Source of the DNA: Aedoeadaptatus coxii
Lineage (GTDB): Bacteria; Bacillota; Clostridia; Tissierellales; Peptoniphilaceae
Assembly: GCF_903819215.1 (NCBI RefSeq)
Contig: NZ_CAIJCT010000007.1
Direction: 5' to 3' (one strand)
DNA: 64,000 nucleotides
Below are positions 19,562 to 26,039 of this stretch, one piece after another. The position numbers and the translations under genes were made by a program. The notes beneath the pieces were generated by a model. The model saw only the letters and a program-made list of their open reading frames with translations, ran no database searches and was not told where the DNA came from. Positions within the stretch are counted from its first letter, which is position 1, and the number at the start of each line of letters is the position of its first letter.

Positions 19562-19750
19562 ATTATAAACTACAAGTGGATATTGTGTCCTGTATGTGGA
19601 AATAAAACACGATTAAAGATAAGGGAAGATACTGAATTAAAAAAATTCCCCCTCTATTGTCCGAAATGCAGACAAGAAAATTTAATTGAAATAAAGCAGT
19701 TCAAAGTAACTGTGATTACAGAGCCAGACGCAAAGACGCAGAGCCGATAA
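19562..19750 (+). CDS. Tn916 Orf6, cysteine-rich KTR-domain protein
   Basis: The protein of about 62 residues carries two CPxC pairs, CPVCGNKTR and CPKCRQEN, forming a probable zinc ribbon. It follows AAAGGAGGAG. There is no ATG at the 5' end: candidate starts are ATT at 19562, GTT at 19559 or ATA at 19565, so the exact start is uncertain. The last codons overlap the left arm of the terminator. Confidence 0.7.
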   Translation: MINYKWILCPVCGNKTRLKIREDTELKKFPLYCPKCRQENLIEIKQFKVTVITEPDAKTQSR

Positions 19751-19787
19751 AATGAGATTAATACAATCTCATTTTATCGGCTCTTTC
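19741..19787 (+). terminator. Strong terminator downstream of tet(M)-orf6
   Basis: A 19-bp perfect inverted repeat (GAGCCGATAAAATGAGATT and its complement) has a 5-nt loop and is followed by TTT. It separates the tet(M) transcript from the convergent orf9. Confidence 0.8.
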
Positions 19788-19809
19788 CGTTATGTATGGA
19801 TTCTTTTAA

Positions 19810-20163
19810 TTAGTCTTCGATGTTTCTTGCTTCGTTGATACCGCTGGCTAAAGATTCCATTAAGGATAGTTCTTTGTCTGTAAAGCTATCCATGTATTTC
19901 TCTATCTGTAATCGTCGGGTGCTTTTTACCAAGTTATTAGCAGGTAAGAAAAATTCATCAACGGAAACATGAAGTAACGATACAAGGTCATAAAGAACTT
20001 GTATGCTGGGGTGTTGCCCTTTATTTTCAATATTAGTTAAGTACCGTGGGTCAATTTCAATCAATGCTCCCACTTGTTCACGAGTTAAACCTCGTTTCAA
20101 TCGAGCTTCTTTAATGGCTAAACCAAAGGCTCTAAAATCATATTTATCTTCTTTTTTACGCAT
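19810..20163 (-). CDS. Tn916 Orf9, XRE-family transcriptional repressor
   Basis: The 117-residue protein has an N-terminal helix-turn-helix (LTREQVGALIEIDPRYLTNI, residues about 24-45) and a short C-terminal domain. Orf9 is held to repress the orf7-orf8-xis-int regulatory cascade of Tn916. It is transcribed against its neighbours from the region 20164-20360. Confidence 0.9.
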   Translation of the reverse strand: MRKKEDKYDFRAFGLAIKEARLKRGLTREQVGALIEIDPRYLTNIENKGQHPSIQVLYDLVSLLHVSVDEFFLPANNLVKSTRRLQIEKYMDSFTDKELSLMESLASGINEARNIED

Positions 20164-20367
20164 AGTAGACCACCTCTATACATTTTATTGTTCCTACTGA
20201 ATTAAAAACAGGTATAGAAAAACGTGTTATATGGTTTATAGGTTTATATTTAATAAAAAGCACTACTAAACGCCAATAAAAAAAACCGTTATATGGTAGT
20301 GCTATTTACGCTGTTAAAATATTGTATATTACTTCCAAATGGCGGTTTGTTGGAGGTCAACGTCGCC

Positions 20368-20439
20368 ATGAAGTACATCATATACAATAAATTTCCTTAC
20401 ATTGGGTTCTTGTCAAAAAAAGTCGTCTATCTGCAATAG
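20368..20439 (+). CDS. Tn916 Orf10-like small ORF
   Basis: The 23-residue ORF begins MKYIIYNKFPYIGF; GGAGG lies 11 nt upstream of its ATG. It sits in the 504-nt regulatory gap between orf9 and orf7, where Tn916 has the short orf10. No domain is visible and function is unknown. The rest of the gap is AT-rich and should hold the divergent promoters for orf9 and orf7. Confidence 0.4.
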   Translation: MKYIIYNKFPYIGFLSKKVVYLQ

Positions 20440-20667
20440 ATAAGTACGTCCACCAATGTGGTTTTATAAATCATATAGATAGAATAACAGAAGCATGTAA
20501 ACAGAGAAATAAATCTGTTTATATGCTTTTTTGGCTATTCAGAACTTTTTTACAAAGTTTATTTATCAGTAATGCAACAAATCCCCCTTTCACATTGGGA
20601 CTAAGAGTGAAAGGAGATAAACGAGCAAGGCTCACTTCCTTTCCTAGACAGAAAGGGGGTGAGAAAC

Positions 20668-21159
20668 ATGAAACCATCTTCTTTTCAGACCACAATAGAA
20701 AATCAGTTTGACTATATCTGTAAACGTGCTATGGAAGACGAGCGAAAGAATTATATGCTTTATCTTTCAAGGATTGCAAAGCGTGAGGTGTCCTTTTCGG
20801 ATGTTGGCGATTATCTTGTTAGCCAGTTTGCGACAACAGATAACTATTCAACTGACTTTCAGATTTTTACACTCAATGGGTTATCAGTAGGCGTTGAAAA
20901 TGATTTGTTGAGTGAAGCATTACGTGAGTTGCCAGACAAGAAACGTGAAATTCTACTGCTGTTTTACTTTATGGACATGAGCGATTCAGAAATTGCAGAC
21001 CTGTTGAAATTGAACCGTTCTACTGTCTATCGGCATAGAACCAGTGGACTAGCCTTAATTAAAAGTTTATGGAGGAATTTGAAGAATGAAAACACAATAT
21101 CCTATGATTCCCTTTCCTCTCATTGTAAAGGCAACAGATGGCGATACCGAAGCGATTAA
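20668..21159 (+). CDS. Tn916 Orf7, sigma-factor-like regulator (C-terminus frameshifted)
   Basis: The protein has an N-terminal sigma-70-like region and region-4 helix-turn-helix (LPDKKREILLLFYFMDMSDSEIADLLKLNRSTVYRH, in two pieces residues about 90-125). It activates element excision and transfer genes. Start at 20668, behind AAAGGGGGTG. The normal reading should end IKKFMEEFEE with its TGA overlapping the orf8 ATG. Here a run of four A's at about 21059-21062 shifts the frame, giving about 25 extra residues that run 74 nt into orf8. A one-base deletion or a base-call error is likely. Confidence 0.8.
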   Translation: MKPSSFQTTIENQFDYICKRAMEDERKNYMLYLSRIAKREVSFSDVGDYLVSQFATTDNYSTDFQIFTLNGLSVGVENDLLSEALRELPDKKREILLLFYFMDMSDSEIADLLKLNRSTVYRHRTSGLALIKSLWRNLKNENTISYDSLSSHCKGNRWRYRSD

Positions 21160-21316
21160 CCAGATTCTACATCATTACAGAGGGTACATAACGAAGCGTT
21201 CCCTACGACTTATGAAAGATGAATATGGCAATCAAAGTATGGTCGTTGATGAAGTCTTACGTGGAAGAATGGAAACCAGACTGATTACAAAGATTTTGTC
21301 ATTTGAAATTAAGTAA
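21086..21316 (+). CDS. Tn916 Orf8, helix-turn-helix regulator
   Basis: The 76-residue protein begins MKTQYPMIPFPLIVKATDGD, a DUF of conjugative transposon regulators with an N-terminal helix-turn-helix-like domain. GGAGG lies 14 nt upstream within orf7. The ATG should overlap the intended orf7 stop (ATGA), an arrangement that suggests coupled translation of both activators. Confidence 0.88.
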   Translation: MKTQYPMIPFPLIVKATDGDTEAINQILHHYRGYITKRSLRLMKDEYGNQSMVVDEVLRGRMETRLITKILSFEIK

Positions 21317-21776
21317 TATCCTCTCTCCTTTCGTGGAAGCGTGCTAAACCATTCCACGCTTCCCGAACAGGGAGGTTTGTTATTCCACCAAAGCATATTG
21401 AGCTTTCAATGTGTTTTGATAGGCTAACGAGCCATTGTTCTTTGAAAACTGAATAAAAGTAATCGAATACGTTTCGATAAGAAAAGAGCCAACGGAACTA
21501 ACCGCCATGACCTATCTTATAAAGATAGCGAGCGATTCATGTTAGTGATCCGAGAAGCAATCTTTAGCAGGATTGCCTGCAACGACATTCTTATCGTGAT
21601 AATGATACTCCCATACAGTCAATAGTCCGAGCGTGATAAAACCGTCGCAGGCAATGAGTATGGCTACATGAGAACCATGCAGGGGTGGAACTCCCGTGAG
21701 CTTTGCTAAAGCTGTTCGATTGCTGGTAAAACAACTTTTATGAAATCCAAATAAGTGATTTGGAAAGGAGGATTTT
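21317..21776 (+). other. 460-nt gap between orf8 and xis
   Basis: No convincing plus-strand gene is present. An 83-codon minus-strand frame (21542-21793) covers it and overlaps the xis start; it corresponds to the historical Tn916 'orf5' but lacks a clear ribosome-binding site. Repeated complementary blocks (AGCAATCTTTAGCAGGATTGCCTGC; GTGAGCTTTGCTAAAGCT) suggest a structured leader or small RNA ahead of xis-int. Confidence 0.4.
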
Positions 21777-21980
21777 ATGAAGCAGACTGACATTCCTATT
21801 TGGGAACGTTATACCCTAACCATTGAAGAAGCGTCAAAATATTTTCGTATTGGCGAAAACAAGCTACGACGCTTGGCAGAGGAAAATAAAAATGCAAATT
21901 GGCTGATTATGAATGGCAATCGTATTCAGATTAAACGAAAACAATTTGAAAAAATTATAGATACATTGGACGCAATCTAG
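21777..21980 (+). CDS. xis: Excisionase Xis of the Tn916-like element
   Basis: The 67-residue basic protein has a winged-helix excisionase fold ([22 protein letters not shown]). It bends DNA near the element ends and directs Int towards excision. AAAGGAGG lies upstream of the ATG. It precedes int by 81 nt. Confidence 0.93.
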
Positions 21981-22061
21981 CGTCGCCAAAGGGTCTTGTA
22001 TATGATAAAATAGTATTAAGTCGTATCAAGGCTCTTTCCATAAAGGAAAGGAGCAAATGCC

Positions 22062-23279
22062 ATGTCAGAAAAAAGACGTGACAATAAAGGTCGAATCTTA
22101 AAGACTGGAGAGAGCCAACGAAAAGACGGAAGATACTTATACAAATATATAGATTCATTTGGAGAACCGCAATTTGTTTACTCGTGGAAACTTGTGGCTA
22201 CAGACCGAGTACCAGCAGGAAAGCGTGATTGTATCTCACTTAGAGAGAAAATCGCAGAGTTACAGAAAGACATTCATGATGGTATTGATGTTGTAGGAAA
22301 GAAAATGACACTCTGCCAGCTTTACGCAAAACAGAACGCTCAAAGACCAAAGGTTAGAAAAAACACTGAAACTGGACGCAAATATCTTATGGATATTTTG
22401 AAGAAAGACAAGTTAGGTGTAAGAAGTATTGACAGTATTAAGCCATCAGACGCTAAAGAATGGGCTATTAGAATGAGTGAAAATGGTTATGCTTATCAAA
22501 CCATCAATAACTACAAACGTTCTTTAAAGGCTTCATTCTATATTGCTATACAAGATGATTGTGTTCGGAAGAATCCATTTGACTTTCAACTGAAAGCAGT
22601 TCTTGATGATGATACTGTCCCTAAGACCGTACTAACAGAAGAACAGGAAGAAAAACTGTTAGCCTTTGCAAAAGCTGATAAAACCTACAGCAAAAATTAT
22701 GATGAAATTCTGATACTCTTAAAAACAGGTCTTCGTATTTCAGAGTTTGGTGGTTTGACACTTCCAGATTTAGATTTTGAGAATCGTCTTGTCAATATAG
22801 ACCATCAGCTATTGAGAGATACTGAAATTGGGTACTACATTGAAACACCAAAGACCAAAAGTGGCGAACGTCAAGTTCCTATGGTTGAAGAAGCCTATCA
22901 AGCATTTAAGCGAGTGTTAGCGAATCGAAAGAATGATAAGCGTGTTGAGATTGATGGATATAGTGATTTCCTCTTTCTTAATAGAAAGAACTATCCAAAA
23001 GTGGCAAGTGATTACAACGGCATGATGAAAGGTCTTGTTAAGAAATACAATAAGTATAACGAGGATAAATTGCCACACATCACTCCACATAGTTTGCGAC
23101 ATACATTCTGTACCAACTATGCAAATGCAGGAATGAATCCAAAGGCATTACAGTACATTATGGGACATGCTAATATAGCCATGACGCTGAACTATTACGC
23201 ACATGCAACATTCGATTCTGCAATGGCAGAAATGAAACGCTTGAATAAAGAGAAGCAACAGGAGCGTCTTGTTGCTTAG
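22062..23279 (+). CDS. int: Tyrosine recombinase (integrase) of the Tn916-like element
   Basis: At 405 residues this is the standard Tn916 Int. The N-terminal arm-binding domain covers residues 1-75, then core-binding, then catalytic. Catalytic residues are R225 (KTGLRISEF), the H343-R346 box (HSLRHTF), H369 (MGHA) and nucleophile Y379 (NYYAHA). The ATG follows AAAGGAAAGGAG. All key residues are present, so the element should be able to move. Confidence 0.97.
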   Translation: MSEKRRDNKGRILKTGESQRKDGRYLYKYIDSFGEPQFVYSWKLVATDRVPAGKRDCISLREKIAELQKDIHDGIDVVGKKMTLCQLYAKQNAQRPKVRKNTETGRKYLMDILKKDKLGVRSIDSIKPSDAKEWAIRMSENGYAYQTINNYKRSLKASFYIAIQDDCVRKNPFDFQLKAVLDDDTVPKTVLTEEQEEKLLAFAKADKTYSKNYDEILILLKTGLRISEFGGLTLPDLDFENRLVNIDHQLLRDTEIGYYIETPKTKSGERQVPMVEEAYQAFKRVLANRKNDKRVEIDGYSDFLFLNRKNYPKVASDYNGMMKGLVKKYNKYNEDKLPHITPHSLRHTFCTNYANAGMNPKALQYIMGHANIAMTLNYYAHATFDSAMAEMKRLNKEKQQERLVA

Positions 23280-23292
23280 TAGTACAAATGAA

Positions 23293-23304
23293 TTTACTAC
23301 TTAT
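23293..23304 (+). repeat. Integrase arm-type binding repeat, right end
   Basis: TTTACTACTTAT is identical to 5582-5593. It sits just downstream of the int stop, as in Tn916. Confidence 0.65.
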
Positions 23305-23427
23305 TTACCACTTCTGACAGCTAAGACATGAGGAAATATGCAAAGAAACGTGAAGTATCTTCCTACAGTAAAAATACTCGAAAGCACATAGAATAAGGCT
23401 TTACGAGCATTTAAGAAAATATAAAAA

Positions 23428-23447
23428 GATAATTAGAAATTTATACT
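23428..23447 (-). repeat. Right terminal inverted repeat of the Tn916-like element
   Basis: Read on the minus strand as AGTATAAATTTCTAATTATC, it agrees with the left repeat at 16 of 20 positions and marks the right boundary next to the T-box terminator. Confidence 0.75.
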
Positions 23448-23460
23448 TTGTTTCTAAATA

Positions 23461-23692
23461 AAAAAACCGCACCACCATCATCCCAAGGGACGATGATGAC
23501 GCGGTACCACCCTAATTATCGGGCAAGCCCGATCACTCTTTCGTCTGTAACGTGACGTGGACGTCGCATTTTACTAAATTCGAATGCGAAGCGAGAAAGT
23601 GATTCGAAATTAATAGTACCCAATCCTTCACACCAAACCGGATCTCTCTGAGGGCTTTTCTTAATTCCCGTCTTTCTCTTTGCGATGTATTG
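23461..23692 (-). promoter_or_regulatory. T-box leader (isoleucine specifier) formerly controlling ilvBNCD
   Basis: The minus strand carries the T-box sequence AGGGTGGTACCGCG at 23500-23513. A terminator hairpin and seven T's follow (23460-23505). Stem I has its base formed by GAGAAAG/CTTTCTC (23672-23678 with 23593-23599) and a distal loop with AGAGAG and GGTTTGGTG. The specifier loop reads GA-ATC-A next to the stem base, giving the isoleucine codon ATC at 23601-23603. Uncharged tRNA-Ile should stabilise the antiterminator. It points at ilvB, but the Tn916-like element begins about 13 nt past its terminator. Confidence 0.93.
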
Positions 23693-23698
23693 TCCAGA

Positions 23699-23727
23699 AT
23701 TATATTAAAATAATTCCCGGATGTAAA
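23699..23727 (-). promoter_or_regulatory. Promoter of the T-box leader
   Basis: On the minus strand TTTACA (23722-23727) and a perfect TATAAT (23699-23704) are 17 nt apart, placing the start of transcription near 23692, right at the 5' side of stem I. Confidence 0.85.
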
Positions 23728-24070
23728 GGGGAAATTTTCAATTTATTTATTTTACCCTCTAAACATTTTAATATTTCAATGCTGAAATTCGCTGGTTTCA
23801 ATGATTATAGCATGGCGAAAAAAGTAATATTTTTCTCTAAAAATCGTGCCGTCATACTATATTTTATTCTGTCGTACTACTTATTACGGGATATAACACT
23901 ATATTTTTCTTTTATTTTCATGAAAATAAATAATTCTTACGCATCGCATTTTCGTCATTCTTTTTCGTAAGTGGTGTTCTTTTATAAATTCACTGAACTT
24001 TTTCGTTTAATTGTTCAATTAAATAATGGCGAATTTTATTTTTTCACACGCTTCTCCACTTTTCGCGTAA
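23728..24070. other. AT-rich gene-free spacer
   Basis: No ORF with a ribosome-binding site is seen on either strand. The stretch is very AT-rich and separates the ilv T-box promoter from the terminator of the preceding minus-strand operon. Apart from the T-box promoter at its edge I see no defined element. Confidence 0.5.
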
Positions 24071-24097
24071 TAAAAAACCGCAGGCTTTTCACCTACG
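24071..24097 (-). terminator. Terminator after the ispE-hypothetical gene pair
   Basis: On the minus strand CCGTAGG-TGAAAAG-CCTGCGG is followed by TTTTTTA. The stop codon of the upstream gene lies in the loop of this hairpin. Confidence 0.75.
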
Positions 24098-24760
24098 GCG
24101 TAAATAGCGTTCTTTCTTTTTTACTTCTCCTCGAAGCCAGGGATGATTGTAATAGGTTCTGAAGCGTACGGGCTCTTGGAAAATTTCTTCCACACGCCGC
24201 TCAAATTCAAAATCACGATCGGTCCAATAAAATCGTAAATCCCCATCCCCCTCGTCTTTTATATTCCTTTCCACCCAAAGGGATAAGGGATCGACGACGG
24301 TAATATGTTTCTCCCCGAAGGCGCGGCGAAAATCATCGGCCCTGTAACTGTAGCCGGGCAGCGCCAGAACGACTTTTTCGGTATTTTTCGGTATCCGCTC
24401 CATGTAATTATCCAAAATATCCAAGACGAAGCTGCGCTGAAACAGGCCGTCGGAAATGGCAAAATTTAATAAAGACGTATCCATTCCCTGGGCGCCGGTA
24501 TCCAACATAAGGCCCTCATAGCCCTCGCCGTTCACCACGCGAAAATAATCCCGCCGTCCTTCCGTTTTTGTAGGGTGGACGGTGAGGTAATGTTTTATTT
24601 TCATATGACCCATGCGATTCTCGGTTTTCTCTAAAAAATCCTCCACCGAACCCTTCGGATCGAATAAAAGGGTCATATTCAATGCAGGCCGCATTTTATG
24701 AATGGCGCAGGCCACGTATGCGCCGGTAATATCTTGAAAGGCGATGCCCAGTCTATCCAT
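24089..24760 (-). CDS. Hypothetical protein downstream of ispE
   Basis: I do not recognise this 223-residue protein. It begins MDRLGIAFQDITGAYVACAI and is soluble, with no signal peptide or transmembrane helix. A hydrophobic strand, EKVVLALPGYSYRADDFRRA, lies near residue 140 and an aromatic, charged C-terminus ends in KKKERYLRRR. The start at 24760 overlaps the ispE end by 8 nt and has GAAGGGA upstream; a longer frame from 24805 would sit inside ispE. Coupling to ispE hints at co-expression, not a shared pathway. Confidence 0.75.
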   Translation of the reverse strand: MDRLGIAFQDITGAYVACAIHKMRPALNMTLLFDPKGSVEDFLEKTENRMGHMKIKHYLTVHPTKTEGRRDYFRVVNGEGYEGLMLDTGAQGMDTSLLNFAISDGLFQRSFVLDILDNYMERIPKNTEKVVLALPGYSYRADDFRRAFGEKHITVVDPLSLWVERNIKDEGDGDLRFYWTDRDFEFERRVEEIFQEPVRFRTYYNHPWLRGEVKKKERYLRRR

Positions 24761-25580
24761 TCCCTTCTCCTGACGTTCTCGTTCTCGTCTTGATGACTGT
24801 CTCATATTTCTCTTTCAGTATAGCATAAGCCGCGTCTCGTGACGGGATGCTGTCAAAAAATCCATAAACCGTTGGCCCCGATCCCGTCATGTGGGCAAAT
24901 TGGGCGCCTGCTGTGTAAAGGGCGTCGATCATCTCCGCAATCTCATGATGTTTTGCGGCGACCCCGTCCATTAAATCGTTGGCCACCACCTCTTTCAGCG
25001 CCGAAAGATTTCCCTCTTGAAGCATGTGCACCGTCTCCTCCGCACTGCCCTCGCCCCTTTTCTTCCAAAAGCTGTACGCTTCGGGCGTGGACACGGAAAA
25101 ACCGGGGTTTAACAGAATAACGGGATAAGAAGGGATCTCCACCCCTTCCAGTTCGTCGCCGATTCCCCTGCCCATGGCGGGTTTATTGTAAAAGCAATAG
25201 GGGAAATCCGCGCCTAGGGAAACACTCGCCTCCATGAATTCGTCGTCGCTTACCGGCAGTTGGTAAAGATCGCGCACAGCGCGCATAACACCAGTGCCGT
25301 CCGCCGTTCCCCCGGCCAAGCCTGCGCCTACGGGAATGTTTTTTTCTATGGAAATGGTAACGGGAAGTTTTCCAAAGCGTTTTTCTAAAAACCTATGGCC
25401 TTTTACCATAAGGTCGTCTTTCCCGAAATGAGGGCCCCTGATGGAAAAATGATCGGATTTTTCAACGGAAAGGTCATCATAAAGATCGACGGGTAAAAAA
25501 ACAGTTTCGATGGTGTGGTATCCGTCTTCTCGCTTCAAGCGAATCCAAAGGCCCACATTGATTTTTGCAAAGGCGCGCAT
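24753..25580 (-). CDS. ispE: 4-diphosphocytidyl-2-C-methyl-D-erythritol kinase
   Basis: IspE phosphorylates CDP-methylerythritol in the MEP isoprenoid pathway. The 275-residue GHMP kinase shows an N-terminal AFAKINVGL motif with DGYHTIETVF. The ATP-binding loop PVGAGLAGGTADGTGV is near residue 95 and MTGSGPTVYGFF near the C-terminus. The ATG at 25580 is preceded by GGGAGG. It lies downstream of veg, as in Bacillus, separated by a terminator-like hairpin. Confidence 0.95.
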   Translation of the reverse strand: MRAFAKINVGLWIRLKREDGYHTIETVFLPVDLYDDLSVEKSDHFSIRGPHFGKDDLMVKGHRFLEKRFGKLPVTISIEKNIPVGAGLAGGTADGTGVMRAVRDLYQLPVSDDEFMEASVSLGADFPYCFYNKPAMGRGIGDELEGVEIPSYPVILLNPGFSVSTPEAYSFWKKRGEGSAEETVHMLQEGNLSALKEVVANDLMDGVAAKHHEIAEMIDALYTAGAQFAHMTGSGPTVYGFFDSIPSRDAAYAILKEKYETVIKTRTRTSGEGNG

Positions 25581-25591
25581 AATTCCTCCCA

Positions 25592-25616
25592 ATAAAAAAG
25601 CTCCATTGAAGGAGCT
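25592..25616 (-). terminator. Hairpin between veg and ispE
   Basis: On the minus strand AGCTCC-TTCAAT-GGAGCT is followed by TTTTTTATT. It sits between the veg stop and the ispE ribosome-binding site, so veg read-through into ispE may be partial. Confidence 0.7.
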
Positions 25617-25619
25617 CTA

Positions 25620-25886
25620 TTACGAAATTTTTAAATCAGACGAATCTACGTCTTCTTCTAAAATGGCAATTTTTACCGTAGAGGTTAAGACATCGGAGTA
25701 GGTAAAGGAGATGTTTCTATCCGTCAGTCCTTCCGAAGAAATCGTCACGACAAAAAGCGACGGGTAAACTGCCTTCAAAATTCCCTTTCGCGTAACAATT
25801 CGCTTTCTGCCTCTGTTGGCTTTTACGATCACGTGCTTGCCGATATGTTCCGACAATTCGTTTTTGATCATATCTACTTGTGTCAT
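25620..25886 (-). CDS. veg: Veg family protein
   Basis: The 88-residue protein belongs to the Veg/DUF1021 family: the block KANRGRKRIVTRKGIL followed by YPSLFVV and FTYSDVLTSTVKI matches Bacillus Veg, linked to biofilm formation and spore outgrowth. I prefer the ATG at 25886 (MTQVDMIKNEL) by alignment to family N-termini; an ATG at 25907 is possible. The fold is a small SH3-like barrel. Confidence 0.88.
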   Translation of the reverse strand: MTQVDMIKNELSEHIGKHVIVKANRGRKRIVTRKGILKAVYPSLFVVTISSEGLTDRNISFTYSDVLTSTVKIAILEEDVDSSDLKIS

Positions 25887-26009
25887 GTGAACCGCCCTTC
25901 TACCCATTCATCCACTTATATAACAAGTATACAATGATCGATTTAAATTGTCAAGGAAAGTAACGCTATATAATACCGCAAAATTCTAAGACGGTCAAGG
26001 GTCTAATCA

Positions 26010-26036
26010 AAAAAGAGGAGTGATTTCACTCCTCTT
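26010..26036 (-). terminator. Terminator of the surface nucleotidase gene
   Basis: A 9-bp perfect stem, GAGGAGTGA/TCACTCCTC, is followed on the minus strand by TTTTTT and lies right after the stop codon. Confidence 0.8.
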
Positions 26037-26039
26037 TCA

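Larger units (their letters stand above)
5500..23449 (+). mobile_element. Tn916-family integrative conjugative element carrying tet(M)
   Basis: The region holds the complete Tn916 gene order: orf24-orf23-orf22-orf21-oriT-orf20-orf19 through orf13, orf12-tet(M), orf6-orf9-orf10-orf7-orf8, then xis-int. Imperfect terminal inverted repeats lie at 5502-5521 and 23428-23447, and identical 12-bp Int arm-site repeats lie near both ends. The size between repeats, about 17.95 kb, is close to the 18.03 kb known for Tn916. The ends are uncertain by several bases because coupling sequences cannot be told apart here. Excision and integration use Int/Xis; transfer uses the Orf20 relaxase and a type IV secretion apparatus. 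It has inserted between the Ile T-box and ilvB. Confidence 0.95.

Noticed and set aside
21542..21793. 83-codon minus-strand frame ('orf5' position in Tn916)
   Set aside because: No clear ribosome-binding site, overlaps the xis start, and composition is not protein-like; more likely the complement of a structured RNA region.
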